This document shows, in pieces, positions 9,284 through 19,000 of a stretch of DNA of 64,000 nt (the stretch's first letter is position 1; each line of letters starts with the position of its first letter). Both the position numbers and the translations under genes were made by a program. The DNA is from JAISFI01 sp031553775 (lineage in GTDB: Bacteria > Bacteroidota > Bacteroidia > Bacteroidales > Azobacteroidaceae), in NCBI GenBank assembly GCA_031553775.1, contig JAVBLA010000016.1, forward strand, positions 1 to 64,000, given 5' to 3'. The notes beneath the pieces are model-generated. The model was given only the letters and a program-made list of their open reading frames with translations. It was not told where the DNA came from and did not search any database.

Positions 9284-9322
9284 CAAAGGTACATGAATTT
9301 TCAATAAAAAACCATATATTTG
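9284..9322. promoter_or_regulatory. Divergent promoter region ribF / aroA
   Basis: Minus-strand -7 box TACCTTTG (complement at 9284-9291) faces ribF. Plus-strand -7 box TATATTTG (9315-9322) faces aroA, whose ATG is 32 bp further on. The -33 elements are weak by eye. Confidence 0.65.
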
Positions 9323-9353
9323 TAACTCGTTTGCAATATTAAAAAATGTATGC

Positions 9354-10592
9354 ATGGCCTATCTTGTCCAGGCTCCGGAAAAACTCCGGGGAATCATAAG
9401 TTTACCGGCTTCCAAAAGTATCAGCAACAGGGCATTGATTCTTAAAGCACTGAGCAGGAGTATTTATCCTGTCAAGAATCTTTCGGTGTGTGAAGATACG
9501 GAGGTAATGCAACGTGCCTTTTCCCAACCTCAGGCGGTTATTGATATCGGTGCGGCAGGCACTTCCATGCGCTTTCTTACCGCTTATTTTTCTACACTTC
9601 CGGGAGAACGGGTACTTACAGGTACGGAACGGATGAAGAACCGTCCGATAGCTGTATTGGTTAATGCGCTCCGGGAAATCGGAGCAGATATCGAATACCT
9701 GGAGAAGGAAGGTTATCCTCCGTTGAAGATCAGGGGAAAGGAATTGGAAGGAGGAGAAATTTCGCTGGATGCAGGGGTCAGTTCACAGTATATTTCTGCA
9801 TTAATGATGATTGCTCCGGTAACACGCAAAGGTCTGCGGATTGTACTGAAAGGTAAATTGGTATCGAAACCGTATATCCGCATGACGGAACAATTGATGG
9901 AGGATTTTGGCGTAACGCTTTCATGGCTGGGAAACCATATCCGGATCAAACGGCAGGATTACCGGCCGGCTTTTGAATATCTGGTTGAAAGTGACTGGTC
10001 GGCAGCCTCATACTGGTATGAAATTGTGGCTTTATCGGATGATCAGCCGGAAATAGAGTTGCTTGGTTTGCAGAAGAAAAGTTGTCAGGGAGATGCGGAG
10101 GTAGCTCATTTATTTGAAAAATTGGGAGTCTCCACTGTCTTTACAGAGAAAGGAGTAATCCTGAAAAAAAACAGTCATATGCTTTCTTCTTTTAAATATG
10201 ATTTTGTTTGCGAACCTGATCTGGCACAAACTTTTGTGGTGACATGCGCATTAAAAAATATACCGTTTCGGTTTTCCGGTTTGCAGAGTTTGCGGATCAA
10301 GGAAACCGACCGGATAGCGGCGATGCAGCAGGAAATGCAAAAATTAGGTTATGTGATTGAAGCGAACGACCAGGAAATGTGGTGGGATGGGACGCGTTGT
10401 GACGCCGATCTTTCTCAGGCGATCCATACCTATGAAGATCACCGGATGTCCATGGCTTTTGCTCCGGTGGCATTGGTATTGGGGCCGGTACTTATCGATG
10501 AACCCGATGTGGTAAAAAAATCTTATCCATCTTTCTGGAAAGATCTGCAATCTGTAGGATTTAAGCTGGATAATCCGGCTGTGAAAAAATGA
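9354..10592 (+). CDS. aroA: 3-phosphoshikimate 1-carboxyvinyltransferase (EPSP synthase)
   Basis: 412 residues. Joins shikimate-3-phosphate and phosphoenolpyruvate in the chorismate pathway. Signature segments are present: 'LPASKSISNRALIL' near residue 18 (substrate-binding Lys and Arg), 'GAAGTSMRFLTAYFS' (family form GNAGTxxR), 'SSQYISALMM', 'LRIKETDRI' and 'YEDHRMSMAFA' near the C terminus. The gene is slightly shorter than the E. coli enzyme, as usual in this phylum. It has its own promoter, diverging from ribF, and a small conserved-looking gene follows 6 bp after its stop, implying cotranscription. Confidence 0.96.
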   Translation: MAYLVQAPEKLRGIISLPASKSISNRALILKALSRSIYPVKNLSVCEDTEVMQRAFSQPQAVIDIGAAGTSMRFLTAYFSTLPGERVLTGTERMKNRPIAVLVNALREIGADIEYLEKEGYPPLKIRGKELEGGEISLDAGVSSQYISALMMIAPVTRKGLRIVLKGKLVSKPYIRMTEQLMEDFGVTLSWLGNHIRIKRQDYRPAFEYLVESDWSAASYWYEIVALSDDQPEIELLGLQKKSCQGDAEVAHLFEKLGVSTVFTEKGVILKKNSHMLSSFKYDFVCEPDLAQTFVVTCALKNIPFRFSGLQSLRIKETDRIAAMQQEMQKLGYVIEANDQEMWWDGTRCDADLSQAIHTYEDHRMSMAFAPVALVLGPVLIDEPDVVKKSYPSFWKDLQSVGFKLDNPAVKK

Positions 10593-10598
10593 ATCAAT

Positions 10599-10892
10599 AT
10601 GTCGAAAAAAGATCTCCCTACCGGTTGTTGTGGCCAACATGCCGTCTGTGAGCATGATCTGAAACTGCAGGCCGCCACTCAACCCATTGAATATTACGAT
10701 GATGAGGAATTAGATGTCTTCAAAGGCATACCTTCCGATGCCTATTCTTCCGAAGATATCTTTCTTTTTGAAGACATCCTCCATACCATGTGGCAATCGG
10801 ATGTCGCCGGCTGGCTCCGTAGCCTTCAACTCCGTGGCATCTCCTTGCCAGACCCTCTGAAAGACGAGGTAATGCTAATCCTAAATCATTAA
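10599..10892 (+). CDS. Small conserved Bacteroidales protein cotranscribed with aroA
   Basis: 97 residues, acidic, no signal peptide or membrane segment. It starts with a Cys/His cluster ('GCCGQHAVCEHD', residues 8-19) that could bind metal. 'PIEYYDDEELD' follows, and the C-terminal part 'GWLRSLQLRGISLPDPLKDEV' is probably helical. Similar small proteins are, to my knowledge, found after aroA in other Bacteroidales and are sometimes labelled 'phospholipase' without obvious support. I see no phospholipase motif. The 6-bp gap to aroA points to an operon. Function unknown; the Cys/His cluster suggests metal binding or redox sensing (inference). Confidence 0.8.
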   Translation: MSKKDLPTGCCGQHAVCEHDLKLQAATQPIEYYDDEELDVFKGIPSDAYSSEDIFLFEDILHTMWQSDVAGWLRSLQLRGISLPDPLKDEVMLILNH

Positions 10893-10957
10893 CTCTCCCC
10901 ATTTTTTTATAAAAATAGCACTGTTCTCCCAAAATCCCGTCGATTCTTAACTTTTAA

Positions 10958-11554
10958 CTAAATAAGCCCCCTCTCTACCAAAACCACCACCTGTTCCGTA
11001 ACCGCATCCTTCCCCTTAGGATCCCATTCCGATTTCAGACTGGCACCGAAAAGTCCTGCAAACATATTCCAGAATCCAGCCCGGAAGGGTCCTAGAAAGG
11101 CTTTGACCAGCTCAAATGAGCTTTGGTTACATTCCCGGTCGATCAGTTTGATCAGTAGCTTACCCTGGGATAAGCTCATTTTTTTTAATATCGGCTTATA
11201 TTCTTCAAACAAATCTTTTTCCATTCGTTTAAGATGTTCATCCCGGGATTTATCGTTGGGGAGTGTTTCAATGTACTCGTAGGTCTCTATCAACGTAGCA
11301 TAGATCATCTTGGCATAGGGAAGTGTTTTTTTAACATCACGTACCAGTTTATCATATTGTTGTTTCTGTTTTTCATTCTGAAAAATTACCGGAGGATAGA
11401 TAACGATTTCCTGCACACCTACGATAGCAATGGTATCACCGTTTTCTACATAGGCCGGATATTGTCCGTCGGGAACGGTTTTTACCTGTATTTGTGCTTT
11501 TATGCTGCAAATGCAGGTGAAAGATAGTAGGAATATGATAGATAATAGTCGCAT
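10958..11554 (-). CDS. DUF4294 family secreted protein
   Basis: 198 residues with a signal peptide (hydrophobic residues 3-17, cleavage probably after 'IKAQ'). The body matches the DUF4294 pattern as I know it: 'GDTIAIVGVQEIVIYPP', a helical middle with 'QYDKLVRDVKKTLPYAKMIY', and 'LSQGKLLIKLIDRE' near residue 130. Probably periplasmic or outer-membrane associated. No catalytic residues are evident and the family function is unknown. It converges on the aroA unit and is followed upstream by a long gene-free region. Confidence 0.8.
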   Translation of the reverse strand: MRLLSIIFLLSFTCICSIKAQIQVKTVPDGQYPAYVENGDTIAIVGVQEIVIYPPVIFQNEKQKQQYDKLVRDVKKTLPYAKMIYATLIETYEYIETLPNDKSRDEHLKRMEKDLFEEYKPILKKMSLSQGKLLIKLIDRECNQSSFELVKAFLGPFRAGFWNMFAGLFGASLKSEWDPKGKDAVTEQVVVLVERGLI

Positions 11555-12397
11555 ATCGCTGCAAAATTACTCCTTTATTTTGATTCGCTTGTTGGTGAAA
11601 GGGGTTTTCTTTGTTTTCTGGGGTTTATATTGGGGGGGTAAGAGAATGTTTTTTGTGTAAAAACGTTTTTGATTAAAAATACTTCTGTATCTTTTTTTGC
11701 TGCGCCAAAAAAAGGTACCAAAAAAAGGCGCTTTGTCGAAAAGAACTCGTTCGCTCGCTGCGCTCTCTCCCTCAAACAGCTTTTCGACAGCAAGGTATTG
11801 TCCCCCTGACCCCCAACGGGGGATTGACCGGGCTTCGCCCGGGTGGAATTGGGCAATTTTGCGGGGTAATATTGTTTGCGAAGTCTCGTCATTGCGAACA
11901 ACAACGAAGCAATGATGGTTATCTTCATCAGAATAAACCTTGTGCAAAATGTTCATTTGATTAAACGAACAGCCGATGCGGCTCCGTTCCGGCCTCGGGC
12001 CAGTGGCGTGAAGAAAAATACGTAGTGTAGGCGTTAAGAACGAAGCGCTGTTTGAGCACCGGAGGTGCGAGTTCGATTCGTTTAGCCGGCGCGCAGTATT
12101 TTTTAGCCAATGGAACGCAGCCTTGATTTTTTGATTCCTTTTTTATCAAGAAAAAAGGAATATCCACAAGGCGACAGCCTTGACCTATTTATAATTTTCT
12201 TAAAAATATCCTCCAAGGAGATCGACTTGCATAGATCAAATAATTTCCAAAATAAAACATTTCCCAAATGCTCAAATAGTTCGTATCTTTACAAAGAATT
12301 AAAGTTAAGAATCAAAAACTTTTCCGGTCAATTATTCCAGTTCCAGGGATTCGCAGAATCCTAATTCTTAACGCTTAACTCTTAATTTAAACGTTTC
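11555..12397. other. 843-bp gene-free region with probable dispersed repeat elements
   Basis: No convincing gene. The left half is GC-rich against its surroundings: inverted GCGCC/GGCGC around poly-A tracts at 11702-11731, a CCGGGC-TTC-GCCCGG hairpin at 11828-11842, and TCGTCATTGCGAA at 11886-11898 whose exact reverse complement recurs at 24597-24609. The middle (about 11960-12170) translates on the minus strand into a compositionally odd short ORF with 'RHWPEAGTEPHRLF', a string I associate with spurious predictions from repeated intergenic DNA in Bacteroidota (recollection, not checked). The last 100 bp hold a possible -7 box TATCTTTA at 12284-12291 for the cupin gene. Best read as stacked dispersed repeats. 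Confidence 0.6.
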
Positions 12398-12862
12398 ATG
12401 GAAATAAAACGAATCGATAAATCTTTACTGGATGCAACATCCGAAGCCGCCAAAGCCAATCCCCGGTTGCGGATGAATTACAACATACATGATGATCTGG
12501 ATGACCCGATCAACAGACTGATCAATGCCATGGAGCCGGGAACTTATGTCTGCCCGCACCGTCATACAGATCCACCCAAAACGGAGGCATGTGTTGTGCT
12601 TCGCGGCTCGTTGGATGTATTGATTTTCGATGATGAGGGAAATGTACTGCAACGTGAAACCCTGAATCCCGGGAAAGGGGTATATGGTATCGATATTCCT
12701 GCCGGTATATGGCACGGATTAATTATTCGTGAACCGGGTACGGTGGTTTACGAAGTAAAGACAGGTCCTTATACGCCTGTGCCGGAAACCGATCTGGCTC
12801 CCTGGGCACCCACGGTTGATGATGCAGAAGGAATACGGGCGTTTTTAGCTTCTTTGAGCTAA
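12398..12862 (+). CDS. WbuC-family cupin-fold metalloprotein
   Basis: 154 residues, cytoplasmic (no signal). A cupin metal site is visible as 'CPHRHTDPPKTEACVVLRG' (residues 51-69: two His and a Glu), with a later His in 'IPAGIWHGL'. The N terminus 'IKRIDKSLLDATSEAAKANPRLRMNYNIHD' and the C-terminal 'LAPWAPT' fit the WbuC family, often found beside O-antigen or polysaccharide genes. Here it stands alone between repeats and the convergent cydB gene, whose stop is 9 bp away. Substrate unknown. Confidence 0.85.
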   Translation: MEIKRIDKSLLDATSEAAKANPRLRMNYNIHDDLDDPINRLINAMEPGTYVCPHRHTDPPKTEACVVLRGSLDVLIFDDEGNVLQRETLNPGKGVYGIDIPAGIWHGLIIREPGTVVYEVKTGPYTPVPETDLAPWAPTVDDAEGIRAFLASLS

Positions 12863-12871
12863 ACGGGAATT

Positions 12872-14011
12872 TCAATGATATTCCGCATCTTTTCCAGAGC
12901 TGATTTTCTTACCGCTGTCTAATGATTTCCACGCATGCCAGATGTATGCGATGACAAACGGAATCATAAGAGATACCACCGACATTACCCGGAGGGTAAA
13001 CAGGCTTGAACTACTGTTGCTGATTGAAAGAGAACTTTGTATGTTGGTGATCGACGGATAGAAAGCCGTATGATTAAATCCTGCTAAGAGCAGCAAAACC
13101 AATACTGTAAGAACTGTTCCGGCTCCGGCATACCAAATCCCTTTTACAAACGTCTCCTGGAAAATACCCCTGATGAAACCATATAAAACCAGGATTATAC
13201 CGGTCAGCAAAAGAGCCGGCATCCATGGCATGTCAAGCAGGTTGTGCCAGTATTTGAAGGGTTCGGCGGTAAAAATACCTTCTGTATTTTCCGTATAGCC
13301 TGTGCTGACAAGTATTTTTATCAGATAAGCTACGAAAAGCACTACAAAAATGGCAGCATTGGCGAGTAATAGCTTCCTTGCCTGCCTGGTAATTTCCGGG
13401 TGGTTGATGGTATTGATAAAATACAGGCATCCCAGCGACCGTGCCAGGAAAAACAGGGAAAATCCAAGAATGAGGTTCCAGTAATTAAAAATGGCTTCCA
13501 GTCCGTGCAAGGGGTTATCCCAACTGGAGATAACCGGCTGCAAAGTATCAGCAATATTGCCCTTGTTAACGGAAAATTCAGCTCCTGTAAAGAACGTGGA
13601 GACTGCAACTCCCAGCAGGATCGAGCCGAACAGGCCATTGCAAAAAAGAAAAATCTCATAAGTGCGTTTTCCCAGCATGTTCCCTTTTTTGGAAGCAAAT
13701 TCATAAGATACGGCCTGAACGACAAAGCTGAAAAGGATCAGCATCCACAGCCAGTAAGCTCCTCCGAAACTGGTGGAGTAGAACAAGGGAAAAGAGGCAA
13801 AAAGTGCTCCCCCAAATGTAACCAGGGTGGTGAAAGTAAGTTCCCATTTTTTAGATAAGGTAAACATCAGCATGCTACGGTATTCTTGTTTTTTGCCGAG
13901 TGAAAACAGCAGGCTTTGTCCTCCTTGAACAAATAACAGGAAGACCAGGATACCTCCCAGAAGGGAAATGATAAACCACCAGTAGTGTTGATAGAATGAA
14001 ATATTGTCCAT
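12872..14011 (-). CDS. cydB: Cytochrome bd quinol oxidase subunit II
   Basis: 379 residues with about nine hydrophobic segments, a standard CydB. With CydA it forms the high-affinity cytochrome bd oxidase, which reduces oxygen to water with quinol electrons and lets anaerobes tolerate traces of oxygen. The N-terminal segment 'WWFIISLLGGILVFLLFVQGGQSL' is the expected first membrane helix, with the quinol-oxidase 'QGGQSL' start. It lies 59 bp after cydA on the same strand. The gap between them contains the heptamer repeat. Confidence 0.93.
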   Translation of the reverse strand: MDNISFYQHYWWFIISLLGGILVFLLFVQGGQSLLFSLGKKQEYRSMLMFTLSKKWELTFTTLVTFGGALFASFPLFYSTSFGGAYWLWMLILFSFVVQAVSYEFASKKGNMLGKRTYEIFLFCNGLFGSILLGVAVSTFFTGAEFSVNKGNIADTLQPVISSWDNPLHGLEAIFNYWNLILGFSLFFLARSLGCLYFINTINHPEITRQARKLLLANAAIFVVLFVAYLIKILVSTGYTENTEGIFTAEPFKYWHNLLDMPWMPALLLTGIILVLYGFIRGIFQETFVKGIWYAGAGTVLTVLVLLLLAGFNHTAFYPSITNIQSSLSISNSSSSLFTLRVMSVVSLMIPFVIAYIWHAWKSLDSGKKISSGKDAEYH

Positions 14012-14019
14012 GGGTTTTA

Positions 14020-14056
14020 AATTGAAAATTGAAAATTGAAAACTGAAAATTTTTCA
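14020..14056. repeat. (TTGAAAA)n heptamer repeat between cydA and cydB
   Basis: About five tandem TTGAAAA-like units, imperfect towards the right, directly upstream of the cydB start. Member of the repeat family seen through the window. Confidence 0.8.
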
Positions 14057-14070
14057 GGGATGTGATCATC

Positions 14071-15645
14071 CTACTTATCTTCTGGTTCTTGTATTTTTGT
14101 CTTTAACTCTTCTGGGCCTGCTTTGATCTGTTTTACCATGATGCCGATTTCTGCGATTAGCAGGATAGTGAACAGAGTCAGGAATATGAAGAATGTTATT
14201 TTAACAGATGATGTTTCTATGTCGGAAATAGCAGCCGAAACAGGTAGAATATCCTGTATGGCCCAGGGTTGCCTTCCTACTTCGGCGACGATCCATCCGG
14301 CCTGGGAGGCAATATATGCCAGGGGAATAGAAAACAGGCATATCCATTGTAGCCATCCGGTTTTTTCGAATTTCTTTTTATACAGAAGGAACCATACCAG
14401 CAGGAATAAACCGATAAAAAACATACCGAAAATTACCATGACATGGAACGAGTAGAAGACTAAAGGAACATTAGGGATGGCATCTGCCGGATCTTTGAAA
14501 TATCCGTATCCGAAGTATGCAAAGTTTTCTTCCAGTATTTGCTCTGCGTTCAGGGCTGCCGTTTCATCTTTTAGTTTTTTTGCCTGCTGATAGTCGCCCA
14601 GGGCCTGTATGGCTTTCTTTCCTTTGTTGATTTTTTCTTCTACAGACAAAGCTCTGCCGTTTTCTGTCATATATCCGCCACGGATCAGGTCGTTGATACC
14701 GGGCACAAAAGAGTCCGGATTCCTGTTGGACAGGTAGGAGAGGAGTTTGGGAATCTCCACTTTAAATAAGTAGGGTTCCTGGTTGTCTCCGTATTTTTCT
14801 TTGTCTGGGTTTAATATGGCCACAGCGATCAATCCTGCAGATTCCTTCCCGTCGTACAGCCCTTCCATGGCAGCCAGTTTCATCGGTTGCTTTTGAGCAA
14901 CCTGATAAGCAGATCCATCGCCTGTGTATAACAATAACAGGGAAGATACAATGCCAGTGTAACAGGCTATTTTAATACTGTCTAAGGCAAAACGTTTTTC
15001 CCGTTTCCTGATCAGGAACCAGCAACTCACACCTAATACGAAAACCGATCCCAGAAGCCAGCCCGAAAGAATGGTATGGAAAAATTTATTGATGGCGACC
15101 GGACTGCCGATGACTGCCCAGAAATCGAACATCTCGTTCCTGGTGGTGTCAGGATTGAAGTGCATTCCGACCGGAAATTGCATCCATGCATTGGCAACCA
15201 GTATCCACAGGGCGGAAAGCGAAGCCCCAAGTGTAACCATCCAGGTGGATACGAGGTGATACTTGCGGCTGACTTTTTCCCATCCGAAATACATTACTGC
15301 AATAAAAGTGGCTTCCATAAAGAAGGCCATAATGCCTTCAATTGCTAAGGGGGCTCCGAATATGTCTCCCACGAACCAGCTGTAGTTCGACCAGTTGGTC
15401 CCAAACTCAAACTCCAGGATAATGCCGGTAGCAACACCTATGGCGAAGTTAATGCCGAAAATTTTCATCCAGAATTTGGTGGTGCGTTTCCAGAATTCGT
15501 CCCCGGTTTTATAATACATGGTTTCCATGACCGACATGATAATGGCCAGGCCTAAAGTGAGGGGTACAAATAACCAGTGGTACATGGCCGTCAGTGCGAA
15601 TTGCGCCCGCGACCAGTCAATCAGAGAAGTATCGATTCCATTCAT
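14071..15645 (-). CDS. cydA: Cytochrome bd quinol oxidase subunit I
   Basis: 524 residues. Carries the three hemes. Visible hallmarks are the N-terminal 'SRAQFALTAMYHWLFVPLTLG' (axial His for heme), 'MFDFWAVIGSP', 'VFYSFHVMVIFG' (Met ligand region) and the 'GWIVAEVGRQPW' motif. The insert with 'NGRALSVEEKINKGKKAIQ' falls in the quinol-binding Q-loop. The longest frame starts at a TTG at 15672; I prefer the ATG at 15645 because it gives the usual N terminus and lies 42 bp from the -7 box. Order on this strand is DUF4492, cydA, cydB. Confidence 0.95.
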   Translation of the reverse strand: MNGIDTSLIDWSRAQFALTAMYHWLFVPLTLGLAIIMSVMETMYYKTGDEFWKRTTKFWMKIFGINFAIGVATGIILEFEFGTNWSNYSWFVGDIFGAPLAIEGIMAFFMEATFIAVMYFGWEKVSRKYHLVSTWMVTLGASLSALWILVANAWMQFPVGMHFNPDTTRNEMFDFWAVIGSPVAINKFFHTILSGWLLGSVFVLGVSCWFLIRKREKRFALDSIKIACYTGIVSSLLLLYTGDGSAYQVAQKQPMKLAAMEGLYDGKESAGLIAVAILNPDKEKYGDNQEPYLFKVEIPKLLSYLSNRNPDSFVPGINDLIRGGYMTENGRALSVEEKINKGKKAIQALGDYQQAKKLKDETAALNAEQILEENFAYFGYGYFKDPADAIPNVPLVFYSFHVMVIFGMFFIGLFLLVWFLLYKKKFEKTGWLQWICLFSIPLAYIASQAGWIVAEVGRQPWAIQDILPVSAAISDIETSSVKITFFIFLTLFTILLIAEIGIMVKQIKAGPEELKTKIQEPEDK

Positions 15646-15686
15646 GTTATTTAAATATGGTATTGATGGCAATGGTTTTACTGCTA

Positions 15687-15694
15687 CAAACTTA
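15687..15694 (-). promoter_or_regulatory. -7 box of cydA promoter
   Basis: TAAGTTTG on the minus strand matches TAnnTTTG. It sits in the gap between DUF4492 and cydA, so cydAB may be made both from here and by read-through from DUF4492. Confidence 0.5.
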
Positions 15695-15700
15695 CAAAAA

Positions 15701-15760
15701 AAATGAAAATTAAGAATTGAAAAATGAAAATTAATGTGTGGATATTCTAATTTTCAATTT
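15701..15760. repeat. Converging heptamer repeat arms between DUF4492 gene and cydA
   Basis: AATTGAAAA-type units at 15701-15735 face complementary units at 15746-15760. The right arm encodes the last residues 'EIEN' and the stop of the DUF4492 gene, the same 'IEN-stop' ending as ribF. Confidence 0.75.
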
Positions 15761-15977
15761 CTTCCGCCGGTAGGCGCTTCGTTAACTCTTCCGAAACGTG
15801 TTCACTTCGTTTTTCGTCCGTATCGAATTGTTTTTTCAAAAGATTGGGAAAGAAAAAAACTTTCAGGATGGCAAACATGATGAATAGTTTGACCAGGATG
15901 ATGATCCAAAGCGTTCTGCCCCATGTCATTTGCCTGAACCCGTCACGATACAACCTGAAAAAATCTGAAATATTCAT
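15747..15977 (-). CDS. DUF4492 small membrane protein of the cytochrome bd operon
   Basis: 76 residues with one transmembrane helix (about 23-43, 'LWIIILVKLFIMFAILKVFFF') between a basic N-terminal amphipathic stretch ('FFRLYRDGFRQM') and a charged tail. DUF4492 proteins are regularly encoded just before cydA in Bacteroidota, as here. By analogy with CydX/CydH accessory subunits, it may be a structural or assembly subunit of the oxidase (inference; no sequence similarity to CydX is claimed). Its last residues come from the heptamer repeat. Confidence 0.85.
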   Translation of the reverse strand: MNISDFFRLYRDGFRQMTWGRTLWIIILVKLFIMFAILKVFFFPNLLKKQFDTDEKRSEHVSEELTKRLPAEEIEN

Positions 15978-16092
15978 ACACCGGTATTCTTCATTACAAA
16001 TATCCTCAAAAAAACAGAAACTACCTCGGTTTTTGTGTTTTATTATGGAAATTTCACTATCTTGCGCTCGTATAATAACAATCTGAATACCG

Positions 16093-19000
16093 ATGAGAAG
16101 ATATTTTATTTGCTACTTTATTTTGTTTGCTACCATATTATCTGCGCAAAATAATTTTTGGGAAAATCCTGTAATTGTTGATGAAGGTAAAGAACCAGCC
16201 CGGGCGGATTTTGTTCCGTATCAAACAATAGAACAGTTAGTTAAAGATTCAAAATGGGATTCTCCATTTGTATACTCCCTGAACGGAACCTGGAAATTTG
16301 ATTGGGTGGAAAAACCTTCTTTACGTCCCCTGGACTTTTATCTTCCGGATCTGGACGATTCCGCCTGGAAACCGATCCGGGTACCGGGTAGTTGGGAAAT
16401 GCAGGGTTTTGGAATACCTGTTTACACCAATGTTAAATATATTTTTCCGGTTAATCCTCCCTTTGTAGATAATAACGATTTGCCTGTAGGCACTTACCGT
16501 ACTACATTTGATTTTCCGGATTCGTTTGGAGACCGGGAAGTAATTCTTTATTTCGGATCTATCGCCGGTGCGGCCGTTGTATATCTTAACGGAGAAAAAG
16601 TAGGCTACAGTAAAGCTTCCAAAACACCGGCGGAATTCAATGTCACTCCATTTCTGCAAAAGGGGAAAAATAGTTTGGCGGTACAAGTTTTTAAATGGTC
16701 GGACGCTTCTTATATAGAAGATCAGGATTTCTGGCGTTTGTCCGGAATCGAGCGGGATGTGATGCTAATTGCACGGCCCAAAGTGTCTATTGAAAATTTC
16801 TTTGTAGTCGGAGATTTGGATAAAGATTACAAAAACGGAGAACTCAAAATGAATGTGGAGGTCCGGAATTTTCAGCCGGCAGCTTCCGGTTCTTACCAGA
16901 TAGCGGTTTCCCTGTTGGATGAGACCCAAAAAATGGTATTTTCCCAGGTGAAATCATTGGGATCTCTTGCTGCCAAAGGAAAGGTTGAACTCACTTTTTC
17001 AGGCGGGATCAATGCCCCTAAAAAATGGTCGGCGGAGTATCCGAATTTGTATACGGTTTGCATCGAGTTAAAAGACCAGGCTGGAAAAATTGTGGAGATG
17101 GCAGGATGTAAAACGGGTTTCCGAAAGATGGAAATGAAAAATGGGTTGCTGTTGATCAATGGGAAACCGATTATCTTACGTGGCGTGAATATCCATGAGC
17201 ATCATGAGAAATATGGGCATTATGTGGATGAAGAAACCAAACGGAAAGATGTGGAATTACTGAAACAACACAATTTTAATGCAATCCGTACCTGTCATTA
17301 TCCTCAAAGTCCGGAAATTTACAAATTATGTGATAAATATGGTTTGTATGTGGTTGACGAGGCCAATATCGAAGCACATGGAATGGATGGCAGGAACCGG
17401 GATACACATCCCTCTTTTCAGGAAGACTGGAAAGGACAGCACCTGGATCGTACCATCCGAATGTTTGAACGGGATAAAAATCACGCCTGTGTGATTATTT
17501 GGTCGTTGGGCAATGAAAGTGATTTCGGTTCCAATTATGAGGCAACATATAACTGGTTGAAAAAAAACGATAAGGCCATGCGGCCTGTTCAATGCGACCG
17601 GGCCAGGGAAAATGCCTTTACAGACCTGATTACTCCCATGTATTGGAAAGCGGATGTCATAGAAAAATATGCCCGGAGAAATGATATCACCCGTCCGCTT
17701 ATCCTTTGCGAATATGCACATTCCATGGGCAATAGTACAGGTAATTTCCAGGAATATTGGGATGTTATTATGAAATATCCGGCTTTACAGGGTGGCTTTA
17801 TCTGGGACTGGGTAGATCAGGGCCTGCAGGCTTTCGATGACCAGGGACGTAAATACTGGATATACGGGGGAGATGCAGGCGGACACCGTTGGACACATGA
17901 TGAGAATTTCTGTGCTAATGGACTGATTAATGCCGATCGTACTGTTCATCCGGCTATCCATGAAGTGAAAAAAGTATATCAGAGTATCTGGATGAAGGCT
18001 GTTGATATTGAAAAAGGGAAAATAGCTTTTCAGAACAATCATCTGTTTACAGACTTGAATGCATTTACCTATGAGTGGGAATTGTTCCGTAATGGTAAGT
18101 CTGTTAAAAAAGAATCCTTCAACCTTTCCGGTAAGCCGTTGGAAACAAAGGAGGAAACGTTGAGAATCCCGGAAACAGTTATAGGTACTGGAGTAGAGTA
18201 TTTCCTGATTGTCCGGGCTTTGACTAAAACAGCTACAGATATGGTTCCGGCCAGGTTTGTGGTAGCAGAAGAGCAATTTGCTTTTCCGAAGAATAATTAT
18301 TTCGCATCTCAATCTACCGGGGGCAATCTTGTTTTGGAAGAAACCCAGAATGATATTGTTTTTCACAGTGGAGATGTAACCGGACGTATTGATTTGAAAA
18401 CCGGGTTGCTTCGGGATTATAAATACCAGGACCGGTTGCTGATAACAGAAGCGCCTGTACCGAATTTCTGGCGTGCTCCTATTGATAATGATTTTGGCTA
18501 TAAAATGCAGCGTTCCCATAATATTTGGCGTACTGCCGGCGATTTCCGGAACCTGATCAGGGTACAATTGAAAGAACAAACAAAGGAAGGGGCAACTATC
18601 ATGGTTCAGTTTATGTTGAAATATATCGATGCTCCATACGATGTTACTTATTTTATTGGAAATGACGGATCTGTACGTGTTACTTCCCAATTGAATTTAG
18701 TAGCTAAAACTTTGCCCGATCTTCCGAGATTCGGGATGAAGCTGCAACTGCCGGTGGAATTCGATCTGGTTTCTTACTATGGCCGGGGTCCTTGGGAAAA
18801 TTACAACGACCGGAATACGTCGGCTTTTATCGGACGTTATACCTGCACGGTCGACGATTTGAAGTTTGATTATATCCGGCCACAGGAAAATGGTTACCGT
18901 ACCGATGTACGAACGGTTTCTTTTACCGATGCCGACGGATATGGCGTTTTATTTGAGGGAGTGGATACGCCATTGTGTTTCAATGCGCGTCATAATTTCG

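Noticed and set aside
9259..9294. Upstream ATG for ribF
   Set aside because: It precedes the predicted transcription start of ribF.
11567..12167. Several short ORFs on both strands in the 11.5-12.2 kb gap
   Set aside because: They overlap one another in several frames, have repeat-like composition, and no credible start or domain; treated as repeat DNA.
12110..12364. 84-codon ORF upstream of the cupin gene
   Set aside because: Spans the repeat edge and the promoter region; Lys/Ser/Phe-rich, no recognisable fold.
17785..18690. 301-codon minus-strand ORF opposite the GH2 gene
   Set aside because: Antisense shadow; no signal, domain or promoter of its own.
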